Notes: generated by a model from the sequence alone, not told the origin. 64,000 nt of DNA from Streptomyces aurantiogriseus (GCF_014649375.1 NZ_BMSX01000027.1:62001-126000); one strand, 5' to 3'; shown: positions 42,779 through 52,497, numbered from the stretch's first letter. Translations and numbers: made by a program.

Positions 42779-43915
42779 TCAAGCCGCCTCCCAAAGGCCA
42801 GCATCCAGAATGCGGGCCGCCTTGGTGATGCTCCCAGGCATCAGGTGCCGGTAGGTGCGATACGTCTCCTCGATGGACTTGTGCCCCATCCATTCCGCCA
42901 CATCGGTGATCGGTATCCCCTGGCCAAGCGCGTTCGAGGCAAAGTAGTGCCGGAAGCCGTACATCCCGACACCGTCCTCCGCAGGAAGGTCCTTGAAGAG
43001 CCTCTGCACCCGCCGGCGTTCCATCGGCTCCGTGTAGTACCCACTGGGACCACGCAGCAGATAGCCCTCCTTCGTCGCCCCGTGCTTCTCCTCATAACGC
43101 TCCATCGCTTCCCGGACCGAGCGCGGCAGAGGAACCTCCCGGAAATCCCCTGCCTTGCGGTGCTTCAGCTTCGCCGGCTTGTGCGTGTTGGAGTGGATCT
43201 GCTCGTGCACCCTGTAGACGTCGTCCGCCACGATGTTGTTGATGTTCACCGCCCGGGCCTCGCCATTTCGCAATCCACAACCGGCCATCATGACGATCTC
43301 AAGCGCAAGATCCTCGTGAGCGGCAGACAGCGCCTTCTTCACGTATACGAGGGATGGGATGACCACTCTCTCGCGGACGTACTCCGGCTCCTGGACCCCT
43401 TTTACAGGATCTTCCGCCATGGCTCCCTTGTCATAAGCGTCCCGCAGGATGGCCTTGAGGGTGCGGAATATGTTCACCTGGTTGCCGCGACCGACCCCGT
43501 CCGTCTCCAGCTCGTCAAGGAAGCGCTCGACCACAATCGGCGTGACAGAGTTCAGCTTCCGCGATCCGAGCCGGGGAACGATGTGCACCTTGATCGAGCT
43601 GTCGACATGCCCGCCGGTGGAATATTCGGTCATCCTGCGCTGTCGAGGCCGCCACTGCTTCGCGTATTCCTCGACCGTCTGCTGACCGAGTTCCCGGCGG
43701 GCCTCGGCAACGGATGGCGCTGTCTTCTTTTTCTCCGCGTAGATCTGCGTCAGGCGCTCGATCGCGTCATCCTGGGTGCCGTAGCCGACCTCTTCACGCT
43801 GCCTACCCAGGGCGTCCCTGAACCGAATCGTGTACGGGTGCGGGCAACGGGTTGGCTTGGCACAGTCGCAGTCCTTGAAGAAGGACCCCATACCGCGGGC
43901 GAGCTGTCGGGGCAC
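42779..43915 (-). CDS. int: Tyrosine recombinase (phage-type integrase)
   Basis: A 378-residue site-specific recombinase. After a Cys-containing N-terminus (FFKDCDCAKPTRCPHPYTIR) come an arm/core-binding domain (TVEEYAKQWRPRQRRM; HIVPRLGSRKLNSVTPIVVE) and the catalytic domain: Arg in GCGLRNGEARAVN, Lys in the KLKHRKAGD region, H-x-x-R in MYGFRHYFASNA, His in WMGHKSIEETYRTYRHL with the nucleophile Tyr. GTG at 43915 is chosen because GAAGG lies 8 nt upstream; an ATG 24 nt in lacks one. It lies at the right edge of the island, next to inverted repeats (43974-44150) that may be its binding sites. No tRNA is adjacent. Confidence 0.93.
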   Translation of the reverse strand: MPRQLARGMGSFFKDCDCAKPTRCPHPYTIRFRDALGRQREEVGYGTQDDAIERLTQIYAEKKKTAPSVAEARRELGQQTVEEYAKQWRPRQRRMTEYSTGGHVDSSIKVHIVPRLGSRKLNSVTPIVVERFLDELETDGVGRGNQVNIFRTLKAILRDAYDKGAMAEDPVKGVQEPEYVRERVVIPSLVYVKKALSAAHEDLALEIVMMAGCGLRNGEARAVNINNIVADDVYRVHEQIHSNTHKPAKLKHRKAGDFREVPLPRSVREAMERYEEKHGATKEGYLLRGPSGYYTEPMERRRVQRLFKDLPAEDGVGMYGFRHYFASNALGQGIPITDVAEWMGHKSIEETYRTYRHLMPGSITKAARILDAGLWEAA

Positions 43916-43973
43916 GAATCTAACCTTCCGGGCGGGAGCGGGGGACGACCCTGGCCGGGTCACCCCCGGCCCA

Positions 43974-44150
43974 GAGGTCAGCAAGGCCAGGACGCAACCA
44001 CGCCCGATGCTGACCATTTGCTGACCTCAGCCCGACAATCATGCCTCTGACCTGCAAGGATGACCAAGCGTTAGATCTTGGACTTGAACATCGTACGAAA
44101 CACGGAGATACTCCCGACTTGTCTGCTCCCTGCCCGCTTTTTGCAGGTCA
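43974..44150. repeat. Inverted repeats beside the integrase (possible recombinase arm sites)
   Basis: GAGGTCAGCAA (43974-43984) and TTGCTGACCTC (44018-44028) are perfect complements; GCTGACC recurs at 44009. TGACCTGCAA (44048-44057) and TTGCAGGTCA (44141-44150) form a second perfect pair. Repeated short sites beside a phage-type integrase often bind integrase or excisionase. No core attachment sequence could be identified. Confidence 0.45.
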
Positions 44151-44215
44151 AGGGCGGTCTCCGGAGCGTACAACGGTTCGCATGTCCGGTCAGCTGTCCC
44201 CTGGTGTTTCAGGGC

Positions 44216-45020
44216 TCACACTGACCCGTTGCTGATGGCCGACGACCGCACCAGCCTGCCCCGCGTCCGCGGTGAAGCGGCGGCTATGACGGGGGGCTGT
44301 TCGCGGCGGGAGTCGTAGTCGGAGCCCGCGTACCAGTCGGCGGTCGTGACCGCACCGAGCGCCGCCCGCCACGTCCGGTCGCTGACGATCGACTCGGTGG
44401 AGCCGTCCGCTCTCGTGATCTCCAGCCGGGCGATCACACGGGGCGGCGGCCCGGCGCTCGGATCCGTACTGGCGAGGGAGTTACCGGATCCTGTGACCTC
44501 GGCGGCCGCCGCGTGGGCGGCGCTCAGGGGCGGCTCGAAACCGATGCCCGTACCGTCCGGGCCCGCGGTGCCGATCGCGGTGATCGTACGGGACTCCAGC
44601 CGCTCACCGCCGTCGCCTGTGTCGATGTTGATCGTGCCGCCGACGTGGTAGCCGGTGACGCTGCTCACCTTGAGGGCGGCGGCCCCGGCGGCAGCCGGTG
44701 CGGCCAGCGTTCCCAACGCACGCGCGAAGACCGGCAGCGGATCACCGACATCCCGGCCGGGATACTCGATCCACTCGGCCGCGCCCCAGTCGCCACGCTC
44801 CAGCAGTCCCATCGCCCATGAGGCGGGACGACTCCAGTCGGTCATGTCACCGCCTGTGCTCCAGACCCTGACCTGCCACACGGTCGACCGTCGCTCGGCG
44901 GGGTCCGGCAGCGGCGGCAGGGTCGGCGGTCGCGAGGGGCAGCGCCCATCCGGCCGTCCCTGCCACGACGGTCCCGATGACTTGTCTGCGGCTCGGGTCA
45001 CCGTGCGGCTGTGCGGACAT
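44216..45020 (-). pseudogene. Alpha-L-rhamnosidase remnant
   Basis: The gene starts at 45020 (AGGAGTGAGGT before ATG) with a Tat signal peptide (SRRQVIGTVVAGTAGWALPL, then AAAAG). Near 44890 the frame changes and continues as TVWQVRVWSTGGDMTDWSRP and WAMGLLERGDWGAAEWIEYP, the N-terminal part of a GH78 alpha-L-rhamnosidase. About 80 residues are missing at the junction, and the frame stops at 44216 after DWYAGSDYDSRRE, so the catalytic domain (several hundred residues) is gone. It ends beside the integrase region, so element insertion or excision may have caused the 3' loss. Confidence 0.78.
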
Positions 45021-45070
45021 ACCTCACTCCTCGATGGCTGTGGAGAGGGTCGCGGTCACCCCGGCAGCGG

Positions 45071-46248
45071 TCACGAACCGGCCTTGTAGTCGGTGTCCAT
45101 GTCGCGGAGGAGTTCGCGGGGCGTCGACTGCCCGCTGAAGATCTCCTGGAGGCCGCTGAGCATGGTCTGCTGCACCTTGGCGTTGGGCCACAGCTGATCC
45201 ATGAAGGGCACCGTGCGGTCTCCCTGGATGAACGTGGAGAGTTCGGCCAGGGACGGGTCGAACTCATGGCCCGTGTCGGGAAGTGAGGGCAGACTTCCCT
45301 GCTTCTTGACGAAGAGGTTCATGCCCTCCGGCGACATCACGAAGTTCACGAACTTCAGCGCCAGGTCCTCGTTCTTCGCCTTGGCGTTCACTCCGTAGCC
45401 GGCACCCGCCGCAGCCGGGATGAGAGTCGCGGACGGGTCGTCGGTGGCCGGGAGCGCCTTGAAGGTGAACGTACCCTTCGGGTTCTTCCCCTTGAGGAGG
45501 GCGATCACCCAGTTTCCCTGGACGATGCCGAGCGTCCTGCCGGTGGCGGCGAGTTGCTGGCTGGCCTCGTAGTTGGCGCCCAGGGGGTTCTTCTGGAAGC
45601 AGCCGGTCTTCTCCATCGTCAGGTACTTGTCGACGGCGGTGGTCCACGGCGACTGCGCGAAGGTGGCCTGTCCGGCCTGCATCTTCTGGTCGAAGTCGCG
45701 GTCGGGGCCGTAGACGGTCGTGGCGACCAGCGCGTACAGCACGAGTTGGGTGACCCAGTTGTCCTGGTTGCCCAGTGCGAAGGCGGGAGTTCCCTTGGCT
45801 TTCGCGTCCCGGCAGAACGCGAGCAGTTCCGTCCAGGTCTCCGGCGGGGTGAGTCCGGCCTTCTCCATGGCCTGCTGGTTGTAGATGGCGCCGATGCCGT
45901 TCAGAGGTCACGTAGATAGCCCGGCTCGGCCAGGACGTAGGTGGCACCGGGGTTGCCGTCGCCCGGCCAGACGGACATCACGTCCGGTGCGGTGCCCGAG
46001 GACAGCTGGGTGCGGATCTGCTGCTGGTACTGGTCCGCGCCGCTGGTGGTGTAGCGGACCTTGACACCCGGATTGGCCTTCTCGAACGCCTTGACGACGT
46101 CCTCGACGGAGCCCTGGTCGATAGAGGCGAGCGTCAGGGTCTTGGATCCGCCGCCGGAGTCGCTCGCCTTCGTGCCGCCGCTGCAGGCGGCCAGGAGAGC
46201 GGCGGCTGTCACCGCCGCGACGAGAGTCATGGGTGTACGCGTCTTCAT
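45071..46248 (-). pseudogene. ABC sugar-binding lipoprotein, frameshifted
   Basis: ATG at 46248 follows GGGGGACAAG. A lipoprotein signal (VTAAALLAACSGG, lipobox Cys) precedes a binding-protein N-terminus (VEDVVKAFEKANPGVKVRY). The frame ends at the TGA near 45901 after GYLRDL. Another frame continues as NGIGAIYNQQAMEKAG and runs to 45071 as the rest of an extracellular solute-binding protein. Homologues have about 30-40 residues between these pieces, so a deletion with frame change has inactivated the gene. It belongs to the two permeases upstream; without it the importer should not work. Confidence 0.8.
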
Positions 46249-47124
46249 CTTGTCCCCCTCGGGGAAGTGACAGTGGGCGTGGGTGAGGGACGGGAGTCGG
46301 GTGTCATCCCGCAGCCCTCCCGCGAAGCCGTTGATGATGCTGCGCTGCAGCAGGAAGTAGACGATCAGGACGGGCAGGATGCTGATCACCAGCGCGGCGA
46401 AGATGAGGTTCCAGTCGGTGACGTACTGACCGACGAATCCGGCGATCGCGACCGGCATGGTCTGCTGGGCGCTGCCGCTGAGATACAGCAGCGGAGTGAA
46501 GAAGTCGTTCCACACGGCCACGGTGTTGAGCACCAGCGCGGTCACCGTGACGGGCTTGAGCATCGGCAGCACCACCCGCCGGAAGGCCTGCAGCGGTGTG
46601 CAGCCGTCGATCAGGGCCGCGTCCTCGAAGTCACGGGGCAGCGCGCGCAGGAAGCCGACGTACAGGAAGACGGTGAACGGCACCTGCAGCCCGGAGTAGA
46701 AGAGGACCAGCGCCCACGGGGTGCCGAGCAGACCGAGGTCGGGCAAGGTCTGGTAGAGCGGCAGTGAGGCGAGCTGGAAGGGCAGCACCAGGCCCAGCAG
46801 GACGAGCAGATACGTTCCCCGCGACCAGCGTGCCGTGACCCGGGCCAGCGGATAGGCCGCCAGGGAGGAGACGGCCAGCACGACGACGACACTGCACACC
46901 GTCACCAGCACGCTGTTGGCCAACGCGCCGCCCAGCGAACCCTGTTGCCAGGCCTGGGTGAAGTTGTCCAGGGTCGGCGAGCTGGTCGGCCGGATCGGCG
47001 AGGAGGTGTCCGAGGACGGACGTACGGCGAGGTTGACCAGGACGTACAGCGGGAAGGCCACGAACAGCGCGGCGGCGATCATGGCCAGTTCCAGGGCGAG
47101 CGTGCGAGGTCGGTAGCGGTTCAT
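45901..47124 (-). CDS. ABC sugar permease (MalG type), frame running into the lipoprotein
   Basis: A binding-protein-dependent inner-membrane permease: six helices and the EAA loop DFEDAALIDGCTPLQAFRRV. The normal C-terminus would be near LLQRSIINGFAGGLR (about 46309), but there is no stop; the frame continues through the intergenic stretch into the lipoprotein start (MKTRTP at 46248) and ends at 45901 (407 codons). ATG at 47124 overlaps the upstream permease stop (ATGA). The lipoprotein still has its own ribosome site, so both a fused and a separate product are possible. The extension would place a lipoprotein signal inside a membrane protein, which is probably not useful. Confidence 0.8.
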   Translation of the reverse strand: MNRYRPRTLALELAMIAAALFVAFPLYVLVNLAVRPSSDTSSPIRPTSSPTLDNFTQAWQQGSLGGALANSVLVTVCSVVVVLAVSSLAAYPLARVTARWSRGTYLLVLLGLVLPFQLASLPLYQTLPDLGLLGTPWALVLFYSGLQVPFTVFLYVGFLRALPRDFEDAALIDGCTPLQAFRRVVLPMLKPVTVTALVLNTVAVWNDFFTPLLYLSGSAQQTMPVAIAGFVGQYVTDWNLIFAALVISILPVLIVYFLLQRSIINGFAGGLRDDTRLPSLTHAHCHFPEGDKMKTRTPMTLVAAVTAAALLAACSGGTKASDSGGGSKTLTLASIDQGSVEDVVKAFEKANPGVKVRYTTSGADQYQQQIRTQLSSGTAPDVMSVWPGDGNPGATYVLAEPGYLRDL

Positions 47125-48068
47125 GACGCGGCCCTCTCGTTGCGGGAAAGCAGCAGGTACTGCCCCGTGGAGGCGACCGCCACGATGATGGTCAGGACCA
47201 CCGCGAGGGCGATGCTGTAGCCGAACTCGCCGAGGGCGAAGGCGTCCTTGTAGATCAGCGTGGAGATCGTGTCGGTGGCGTGGCCTGGCCCTCCGCCGGT
47301 CAGCGCGTACACCTGGTCGAAGAGTTTGATCCCGCCGATGATCGACAGCATCAGGTTGATGGTCAGGGCAGGGGCCAGCAGCGGCCGGGTCACCGACCAG
47401 AAGCGCCGGACCGGGCCCGCACCGTCGATCGCCGCGGCTTCGTGGACCTCCTTGGGCACCGACTGGAGCCCGGCCAGGAAGATCACCATGGAATAGCCGG
47501 CGAACTGCCACACGACGACTCCGACGACGGCCCAGAGGGCGAGGTCGGGATTGCCCAGCCAGTCCTGTTCCCAGCCGTCCAGTCCGACCGCGCCCGGCAG
47601 ACTGTTCACGGCGCCGTCCGGGCCGAGCAGGTTGCGCCACAGGTAGGCGGTCACGATCGGGGTGACCACGGCCGGGGCGAACAGGAACACCCTGAGCACG
47701 TTCCGGGACTTGATGGCCGAGTTGACGCCGAGGGCCAGGACCAGTCCCACCGCGTTCTGCACGACCGTGATCGCCACGGCGATCAGCAGGGTGTGCCAGA
47801 CCGCCTGCCTCGCGTCGGCATCGCGCAGCATTGCGGAGAAGTTGTCCAGGCCGACGAAGGAGAAGTCGGGGTTCAGGCCGTCCCAGTCGGTGAACGCGTA
47901 GTTCACGCCGCGGACACTCGGCACCAGCACGACGAAGGCGAACAGCAGCAGGGCCAGCAGCACGAACCACCAGGGCGGCGCGTTGCGCGCACGGCGAACA
48001 CGCGTCGCCGGGGCCGGATCCGGGAGCCGGCCGCGGTCCGGAAGCCGGTCGTGTGGAGCGAGGGTCAC
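47121..48068 (-). CDS. ABC sugar permease (MalF type)
   Basis: A 315-residue permease with six hydrophobic helices (starting WWFVLLALLLFAFVVLVP) and the EAA loop EVHEAAAIDGAGPVRRFWSV. Together with the overlapping MalG-type gene it would form the membrane channel of a CUT1-type sugar importer. GTG at 48068 follows AAGGAAG; an in-frame GTG at 48098 lies inside the operator palindrome and is unlikely. The ATPase is not encoded nearby, as is usual in Streptomyces, where MsiK serves several importers. LacI-type operators lie just upstream. The substrate is probably an oligosaccharide related to the rhamnosidase/beta-glucosidase genes. Confidence 0.9.
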   Translation of the reverse strand: MTLAPHDRLPDRGRLPDPAPATRVRRARNAPPWWFVLLALLLFAFVVLVPSVRGVNYAFTDWDGLNPDFSFVGLDNFSAMLRDADARQAVWHTLLIAVAITVVQNAVGLVLALGVNSAIKSRNVLRVFLFAPAVVTPIVTAYLWRNLLGPDGAVNSLPGAVGLDGWEQDWLGNPDLALWAVVGVVVWQFAGYSMVIFLAGLQSVPKEVHEAAAIDGAGPVRRFWSVTRPLLAPALTINLMLSIIGGIKLFDQVYALTGGGPGHATDTISTLIYKDAFALGEFGYSIALAVVLTIIVAVASTGQYLLLSRNERAAS

Positions 48069-48085
48069 GGGCGGACCTACTTCCT

Positions 48086-48097
48086 TGAAACGTTTCA
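48086..48097. promoter_or_regulatory. LacI-family operator
   Basis: TGAAACGTTTCA is a perfect 12-bp palindrome with the central CpG typical of LacI-family operators, 18 bp before the MalF-type start. It is probably bound by the divergent regulator. Confidence 0.75.
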
Positions 48098-48209
48098 CAC
48101 AGCCGCCGAGTCTGGAACGGTCAGCTTGATGTCATGCGCGGCGGTACCGGCTGCCGGCGGGTACCGGGGGGATGACCGGCGTCGGCCGCCCGCCGTCGGA
48201 TGCGATTTT

Positions 48210-48394
48210 GGGTAACGTTTCCCATCGGGTGGTGCCAGACCCTAGAGAGCCTCCACCGTGACGTCAAGATGCCGCGCAAGCTGCGCGGTTGTTACGTCAC
48301 CAGGGGCGGCGAAGGCTTTGACGAGGCGGCGGGACAGGAACCGCGCCTACCCTCACTGCAGAGTCCGCTCCTACACTCCCCGATAACGTTCCCC
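48210..48394. promoter_or_regulatory. Two further LacI-type operator-like sites
   Basis: GGGTAACGTTTCCC (48210-48223) and CGATAACGTTCCCC (48381-48394) share the AACGTT core. They lie in the 343-bp non-coding region 48069-48411, the second 18 bp upstream of the lacI-type start, suggesting autoregulation. Confidence 0.6.
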
Positions 48395-48411
48395 ACCACG
48401 GAGGGCACCGG

Positions 48412-49452
48412 ATGGAGCCACCAGCACCGCAGCGCCGTGTCACCATCGTCGATGTCGCACGGCACGCCCAGGTATCCACCACCGCCGTTTCGAAGGTGCT
48501 GCGCAACGCCTACGGCGCCAGCCCCGAGATGCGCACCAAGGTACGCCGGGCGATCGACGAACTGGGATACCGGCCCAACGCGGCCGCACGAGGCCTGCGC
48601 GGCCAGACGTACACCATCGGTGTGATGCTGCCCGACATCCGCAACCCGTTCTTCCCCGAGATCCTCGACGGAATCACCGGCCACCTCGCGGACACCGACT
48701 ACCAGGTCTTCCTGGGGCCCGGCGGCCGCAACGACGAGCAGGCGGAAGCGCGCGTCACGGACGCCATGATCGACCGCGGGATGGACGGCATCATCCTGAT
48801 CGCACCCGTGTCATCGCGCGCCCGTCTCGAACACATCGCCTCCGCCGTACCGGCCGTGGTCGTCGGCCGCCACGGGCATTCCACGGTGTACGACACCGTG
48901 ACGGACGACGACGTGGCAGGCGCGGCCATGCTCGTCGGTCACCTCGTCGACCTCGGCCACAGCCGGATCGCCCACATCGAGCACCACGAATCCGACCCGA
49001 CACGCATCGCTGAGATGCCCAACGCCCAGCGCGCGGAAGGCTATCGGCGTGCCATGCGGTCCCTCGGCCTCGCCGAGGAGATCGACATCGTCTCCACCAG
49101 CTACACCCAACAGGGCGGGTACGAGGGCGCCACACAACTGCTCGCCCGCCCTCGCCGGCCCACGGCCGTCTTCGCCGGCGCGGACATCGTCGCCATGGGG
49201 GTGCTGGAGGCCCTTGCCGAAGCCGGGCTGTCCGTTCCCGGTGACATCTCGGTGGCCGGCTACGACAACACGACCTTCGCCTCCTTCGGCCCGATCTCCC
49301 TCACCAGCGTCGACCAGGCGGGCCGCGAGATCGGCGGGAATGCAGCGCGCCTCCTCCTGGAGCGGATCGCCGACCGTCGGAAGGCACCGGTACAGGTCAA
49401 GCTCTCACCCACTCTGGTGCCGCGGCGGACCACCGCTCCTCCTCCCCTGTAG
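48412..49452 (+). CDS. LacI-family transcriptional regulator
   Basis: A 346-residue repressor. The N-terminal helix-turn-helix is TIVDVARHAQVSTTAVSKVL with the hinge LGYRPNAAARGLR; the effector domain starts at YTIGVMLPDIRNPFFPEIL and has VAGYDNTTFASFGPISLTSV near the end. ATG at 48412 follows GGAGGG. It is divergent from the sugar permeases and most likely represses them through the AACGTT-centred palindromes between. It is intact, unlike most genes around it, so it may still act on these sites or elsewhere. Confidence 0.92.
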   Translation: MEPPAPQRRVTIVDVARHAQVSTTAVSKVLRNAYGASPEMRTKVRRAIDELGYRPNAAARGLRGQTYTIGVMLPDIRNPFFPEILDGITGHLADTDYQVFLGPGGRNDEQAEARVTDAMIDRGMDGIILIAPVSSRARLEHIASAVPAVVVGRHGHSTVYDTVTDDDVAGAAMLVGHLVDLGHSRIAHIEHHESDPTRIAEMPNAQRAEGYRRAMRSLGLAEEIDIVSTSYTQQGGYEGATQLLARPRRPTAVFAGADIVAMGVLEALAEAGLSVPGDISVAGYDNTTFASFGPISLTSVDQAGREIGGNAARLLLERIADRRKAPVQVKLSPTLVPRRTTAPPPL

Positions 49453-49492
49453 ACCGGCGGCACCAGGGCGGCGGTGGTCGCTCTGAGTCCAC

Positions 49493-49909
49493 CTATGCCA
49501 TTTCTCCCGGGAGTCGGCGCAGCCAGCGCAGCCTGGCGGCGCGGGCATCCACGGAGAGGGCGGCTTCGGGTACCAGGCTGTCGAACCCGTGGAAGCCGCC
49601 CGGCCGCACATGCAACTCGGCAATACCGCCCGCCTGCCAGATGCGGCTCGCGTAGGCGACGTCCTCGTCGCGGAAGGTCTCCGCCGAGCCGACGTCGATG
49701 AACGCCGGGGGAAGACCGGACAGGTCGTCCGCGCGAGCGGGCGCGGCATAGGGCGGGACGTCTGCTGTGCCACGCGCTTCACCCAGCAGCGCGCTCCACC
49801 CGGTCTCGTTGGAGGTACGGTCCCACACGCCCAGGCCCGCCATCTGGTGGGCGGACGGGGTGTGGTTGCGGTCGTCGAGCATCGGGCACATCAGCATCTG
49901 GCCGATCAC
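49493..49909 (-). pseudogene. Alpha/beta-hydrolase esterase, C-terminal fragment
   Basis: A frame of 139 codons carries the last third of a Lip/HSL-type esterase: MCPMLDDRNHTP, then LPPAFIDVGSAETFRDEDVA with the catalytic Asp, and the His in VRPGGFHGFDSLVPEA. The nucleophile Ser domain and the oxyanion HGG motif are missing. Homology stops near 49909, directly against the start of homology of the divergent beta-glucosidase gene. A deletion that removed both 5' ends is the simplest explanation. Confidence 0.75.
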
Positions 49910-49913
49910 TCGC

Positions 49914-52015
49914 GCCCTCGACCTCCACGGCAGTCATCCGGCGACCTGTTTCCCGCCCGCGGTCGCGCTGGCCTCCAGCTGGGACCCGGAGTTGATCGGC
50001 CGTGTGGGCGAAGCACTGGGCCGCGAGGCGCGGGCGCTCGGTGTGGACGTCCTGCTGGGTCCCGGCGTCAATATCAAGCGCTCGCCGCTGTGCGGCCGCA
50101 ACTTCGAGTACTTCTCCGAGGACCCGCTCCTCAGCGGCGTGCTGGGTACGGCGCATGTGGTCGGCGTGCAGAGCCAGGGCGTGGGCGCGTCGGTCAAGCA
50201 CTTCGCGGCCAACAACCAGGAGACCGAACGGATGCGGGTCAGCGCCGACGTCGATACGCGCACCCTGCGGGAGATCTACCTCCGGCATTCGAGCGGATCG
50301 TGGTCCAGGCCCGCCCGGTGACCGTCATGTGCGCCTACAACAAGGTCAACGGCACCTACGCCGCCGAGAGCCGGTGGCTGCTCACCCAGGTGCTCCGCAA
50401 GGAATGGGGCTTCGACGGGCTGGTCGTCTCCGACTGGGGCGCCGTCGGCAACCGCGTCGCCGCGCTGCTCGCCGGCACCGACCTGGAAATGCCCGGTAGC
50501 CACCGCGACACCGACGCGGAGGTCGCCGCTGCCGTCCGCTCCGGCGAACTGGAGGAGACCGCCGTCGACACCGCCGTGGCCCGACTGCGCGGCCTGGCCG
50601 AGCGGGTCCGCTCCCGGGCCGGCCCCGTGACGGTGGACTTCGACGCGCACCACCAGCTGGCCCGCGAGGTCGCCGCCGACTCTCTGGTACTGCTGAAGAA
50701 CCGCCACCAGACCCTGCCACTGGCTCCCACCGGCCGCATCGCCGTCATCGGCGAGTTCGCCACGGCCCTGCGCCACCAGGGCGGCGGCAGCTCGCACGTC
50801 AACGCCACCGGCGTCGACAGCCCGCTGGAGGAACTGCGAGCCCTGCTGCCCGAGGCCGGGGTCGACTTCGCGCAGGGTTATGACACCGCCGGGTCTGCGG
50901 ACGCCGCCCAGCTGCGCGAGGAGGCCGTTGCGCTCGCGGGCCGGGCGGAGACCGCCGTACTGGTGATCGGCCTGCGCGAGGCCGACGAGTCCGAGGGATT
51001 CGATCACGAGCACATCCAACTGCCCTCCGACCAGGTGGAGTTGGTGCGGTCAGTCGCCCATGTGGCCCGGCGTACGGTCGTCGTTCTCCTCAACGGTGGC
51101 GTGGTGAGCCTGGAGGACTGGCACGACGACGTGGACGCCGTGGTGGAGGCGTGGCTGCCCGGGCAGGCGGGCGGCGGCGCGATCGCCGACGTGCTGACCG
51201 GCCGGGTCAACCCGTCTGGGCGACTCGCCGAGACCATCCCGTTCCGACTCAAGGACACCCCTTCCTTCCTGAACTTCCCCGGCGAGCAGGGCCACGTCCG
51301 CTACGGCGAGGGCGTCATGGTCGGCTACCGCTACTACGAGACCGCCGACGTCGCCGTCCGCTACCCCTTCGGCCACGGACTGAGCTACACCTCTTTCCAG
51401 CAGACCGACTTCCATGTCACGCCCACCGGCCCGGACACCGCCACGGTGAGCGTCACGGTCACCAACACCGGCGAGCGCCCCGGCAAGCACGTGGTGCAGG
51501 TCTACGTCGCCGCGCCGAAACGCCCGGCCAGCAGCCCGGCCCGGGAACTGCGCGGCTTCGCCAAGGTGGCTCTCGCCCCGGGCGAGAGCACCACCGTCGA
51601 GATCGCCCTCGACCGCCGCGCCTTCGCCTACTGGGACATCACCCGCGACGACTGGACCATCGCCGCCGGGCAGTACCAGGTGCAGCTCGCCGACAACGCC
51701 CACGACCTCGTCGCCACCGCCACCCTCGACCTGGCGGGCGACGCCCTGCCACTGCCGCCGCTCACCCTCGACTCCCCCATCAGCGAGTGGTTCGGCCACC
51801 CGACCGTCGGCCCCGCCCTGACGGCGGCACTGTCGTCCGGGCTCCCCCAGGAACAGGCCGACGCGGACGCGGAGGGAAACGCCGACGCGCTGCTCATGCT
51901 GTCATCCCTGGCGATGCGTCAGTTCGCCGGTTTCCTTCCCCGGCCTGTTCCGCATGAGGTACTGGAGCGGCTCATGAAGATGAGCGAGACATACCCGGAA
52001 CCTGCCGATACCTGA
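49914..52015 (+). pseudogene. GH3 beta-glucosidase, truncated and frameshifted
   Basis: Homology to glycoside hydrolase family 3 starts at ALDLHGSHPATCFPPAVALA without the first 60 or so residues. It continues in one frame (GVDVLLGPGVNIKRSPLCGR, GVGASVKHFAANNQETER) to REIYL near 50282, where one C is missing, and then in another frame (AFERIVVQARPVTVMCAYNK). The nucleophile Asp is in GFDGLVVSDWGA; the second domain and the fibronectin-like end (VTVTNTGERPGKHVVQVYVA) follow to the stop at 52015. With no proper start and one frameshift it should be inactive. It ends at a good terminator. Confidence 0.82.
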
Positions 52016-52054
52016 TCACCATGCGCCCGGTCCTGCTGACCGGCCTCACCGACC

Positions 52055-52088
52055 GCGGCCCGCTGTGCCCTGACCCACAGCGGGCCGC
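52055..52088 (+). terminator. Hairpin terminator after the GH3 remnant
   Basis: Perfect 13-nt arms GCGGCCCGCTGTG and CACAGCGGGCCGC with an 8-nt loop, 40 bp beyond the GH3 stop and followed by TCTTGCTT. Confidence 0.85.
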
Positions 52089-52497
52089 TCTTGCTTCGGC
52101 CGCCGCCGTCGCATCAGCGGACGGCGCGCCGCTCATCCCCTCCCGTTCGGGCCTTGCCCGGCAACCCCGGGGAACGCACACCCTTGCAACCGGCCACGGC
52201 CACCGCGCGGCGCGTCCGACGGCGGCGCACCCGGTGCGATGGCGACGGCGGCACCACGCCACTGCCTCTCCCGGCGCGAACGTGCCCCAGGCCGTTTCGG
52301 TTCACAGGTGCGAGACGCCACCCGTGGGGCCGTCCGGTCGAGTCACCAGCCGTACCAGATCCGCCCAGGTGGCCCGGAGGCGCTCGGTGCGGATTCCGCA
52401 CTCCCGGCCCAGACAGTCCCCTGTCTCGATGGGAACACGATCCCTCGTGGCTTGGCCGGCTGCTCGTGTTCCCGCCTCACCAGGAAGACGGTGCGGC
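52089..52497. other. Non-coding stretch without recognised gene
   Basis: About 410 bp between the GH3 terminator and the stop of the amino-acid permease. The open frames here are short, lack ribosome sites and do not resemble proteins I know. Confidence 0.5.

Noticed and set aside
33303..44107. AACACGGAG occurs at 33303-33311 and 44099-44107 and could flank the island as attachment repeats.
   Set aside because: Nine identical bases across two windows of about 180 bp can easily arise by chance, and neither copy lies in a tRNA or shows flanking identity.
42779..44212. A tRNA gene beside the integrase as the attachment site.
   Set aside because: No cloverleaf or T-arm (GGTTCGA-type) sequence could be found on either strand from the integrase to the rhamnosidase remnant.
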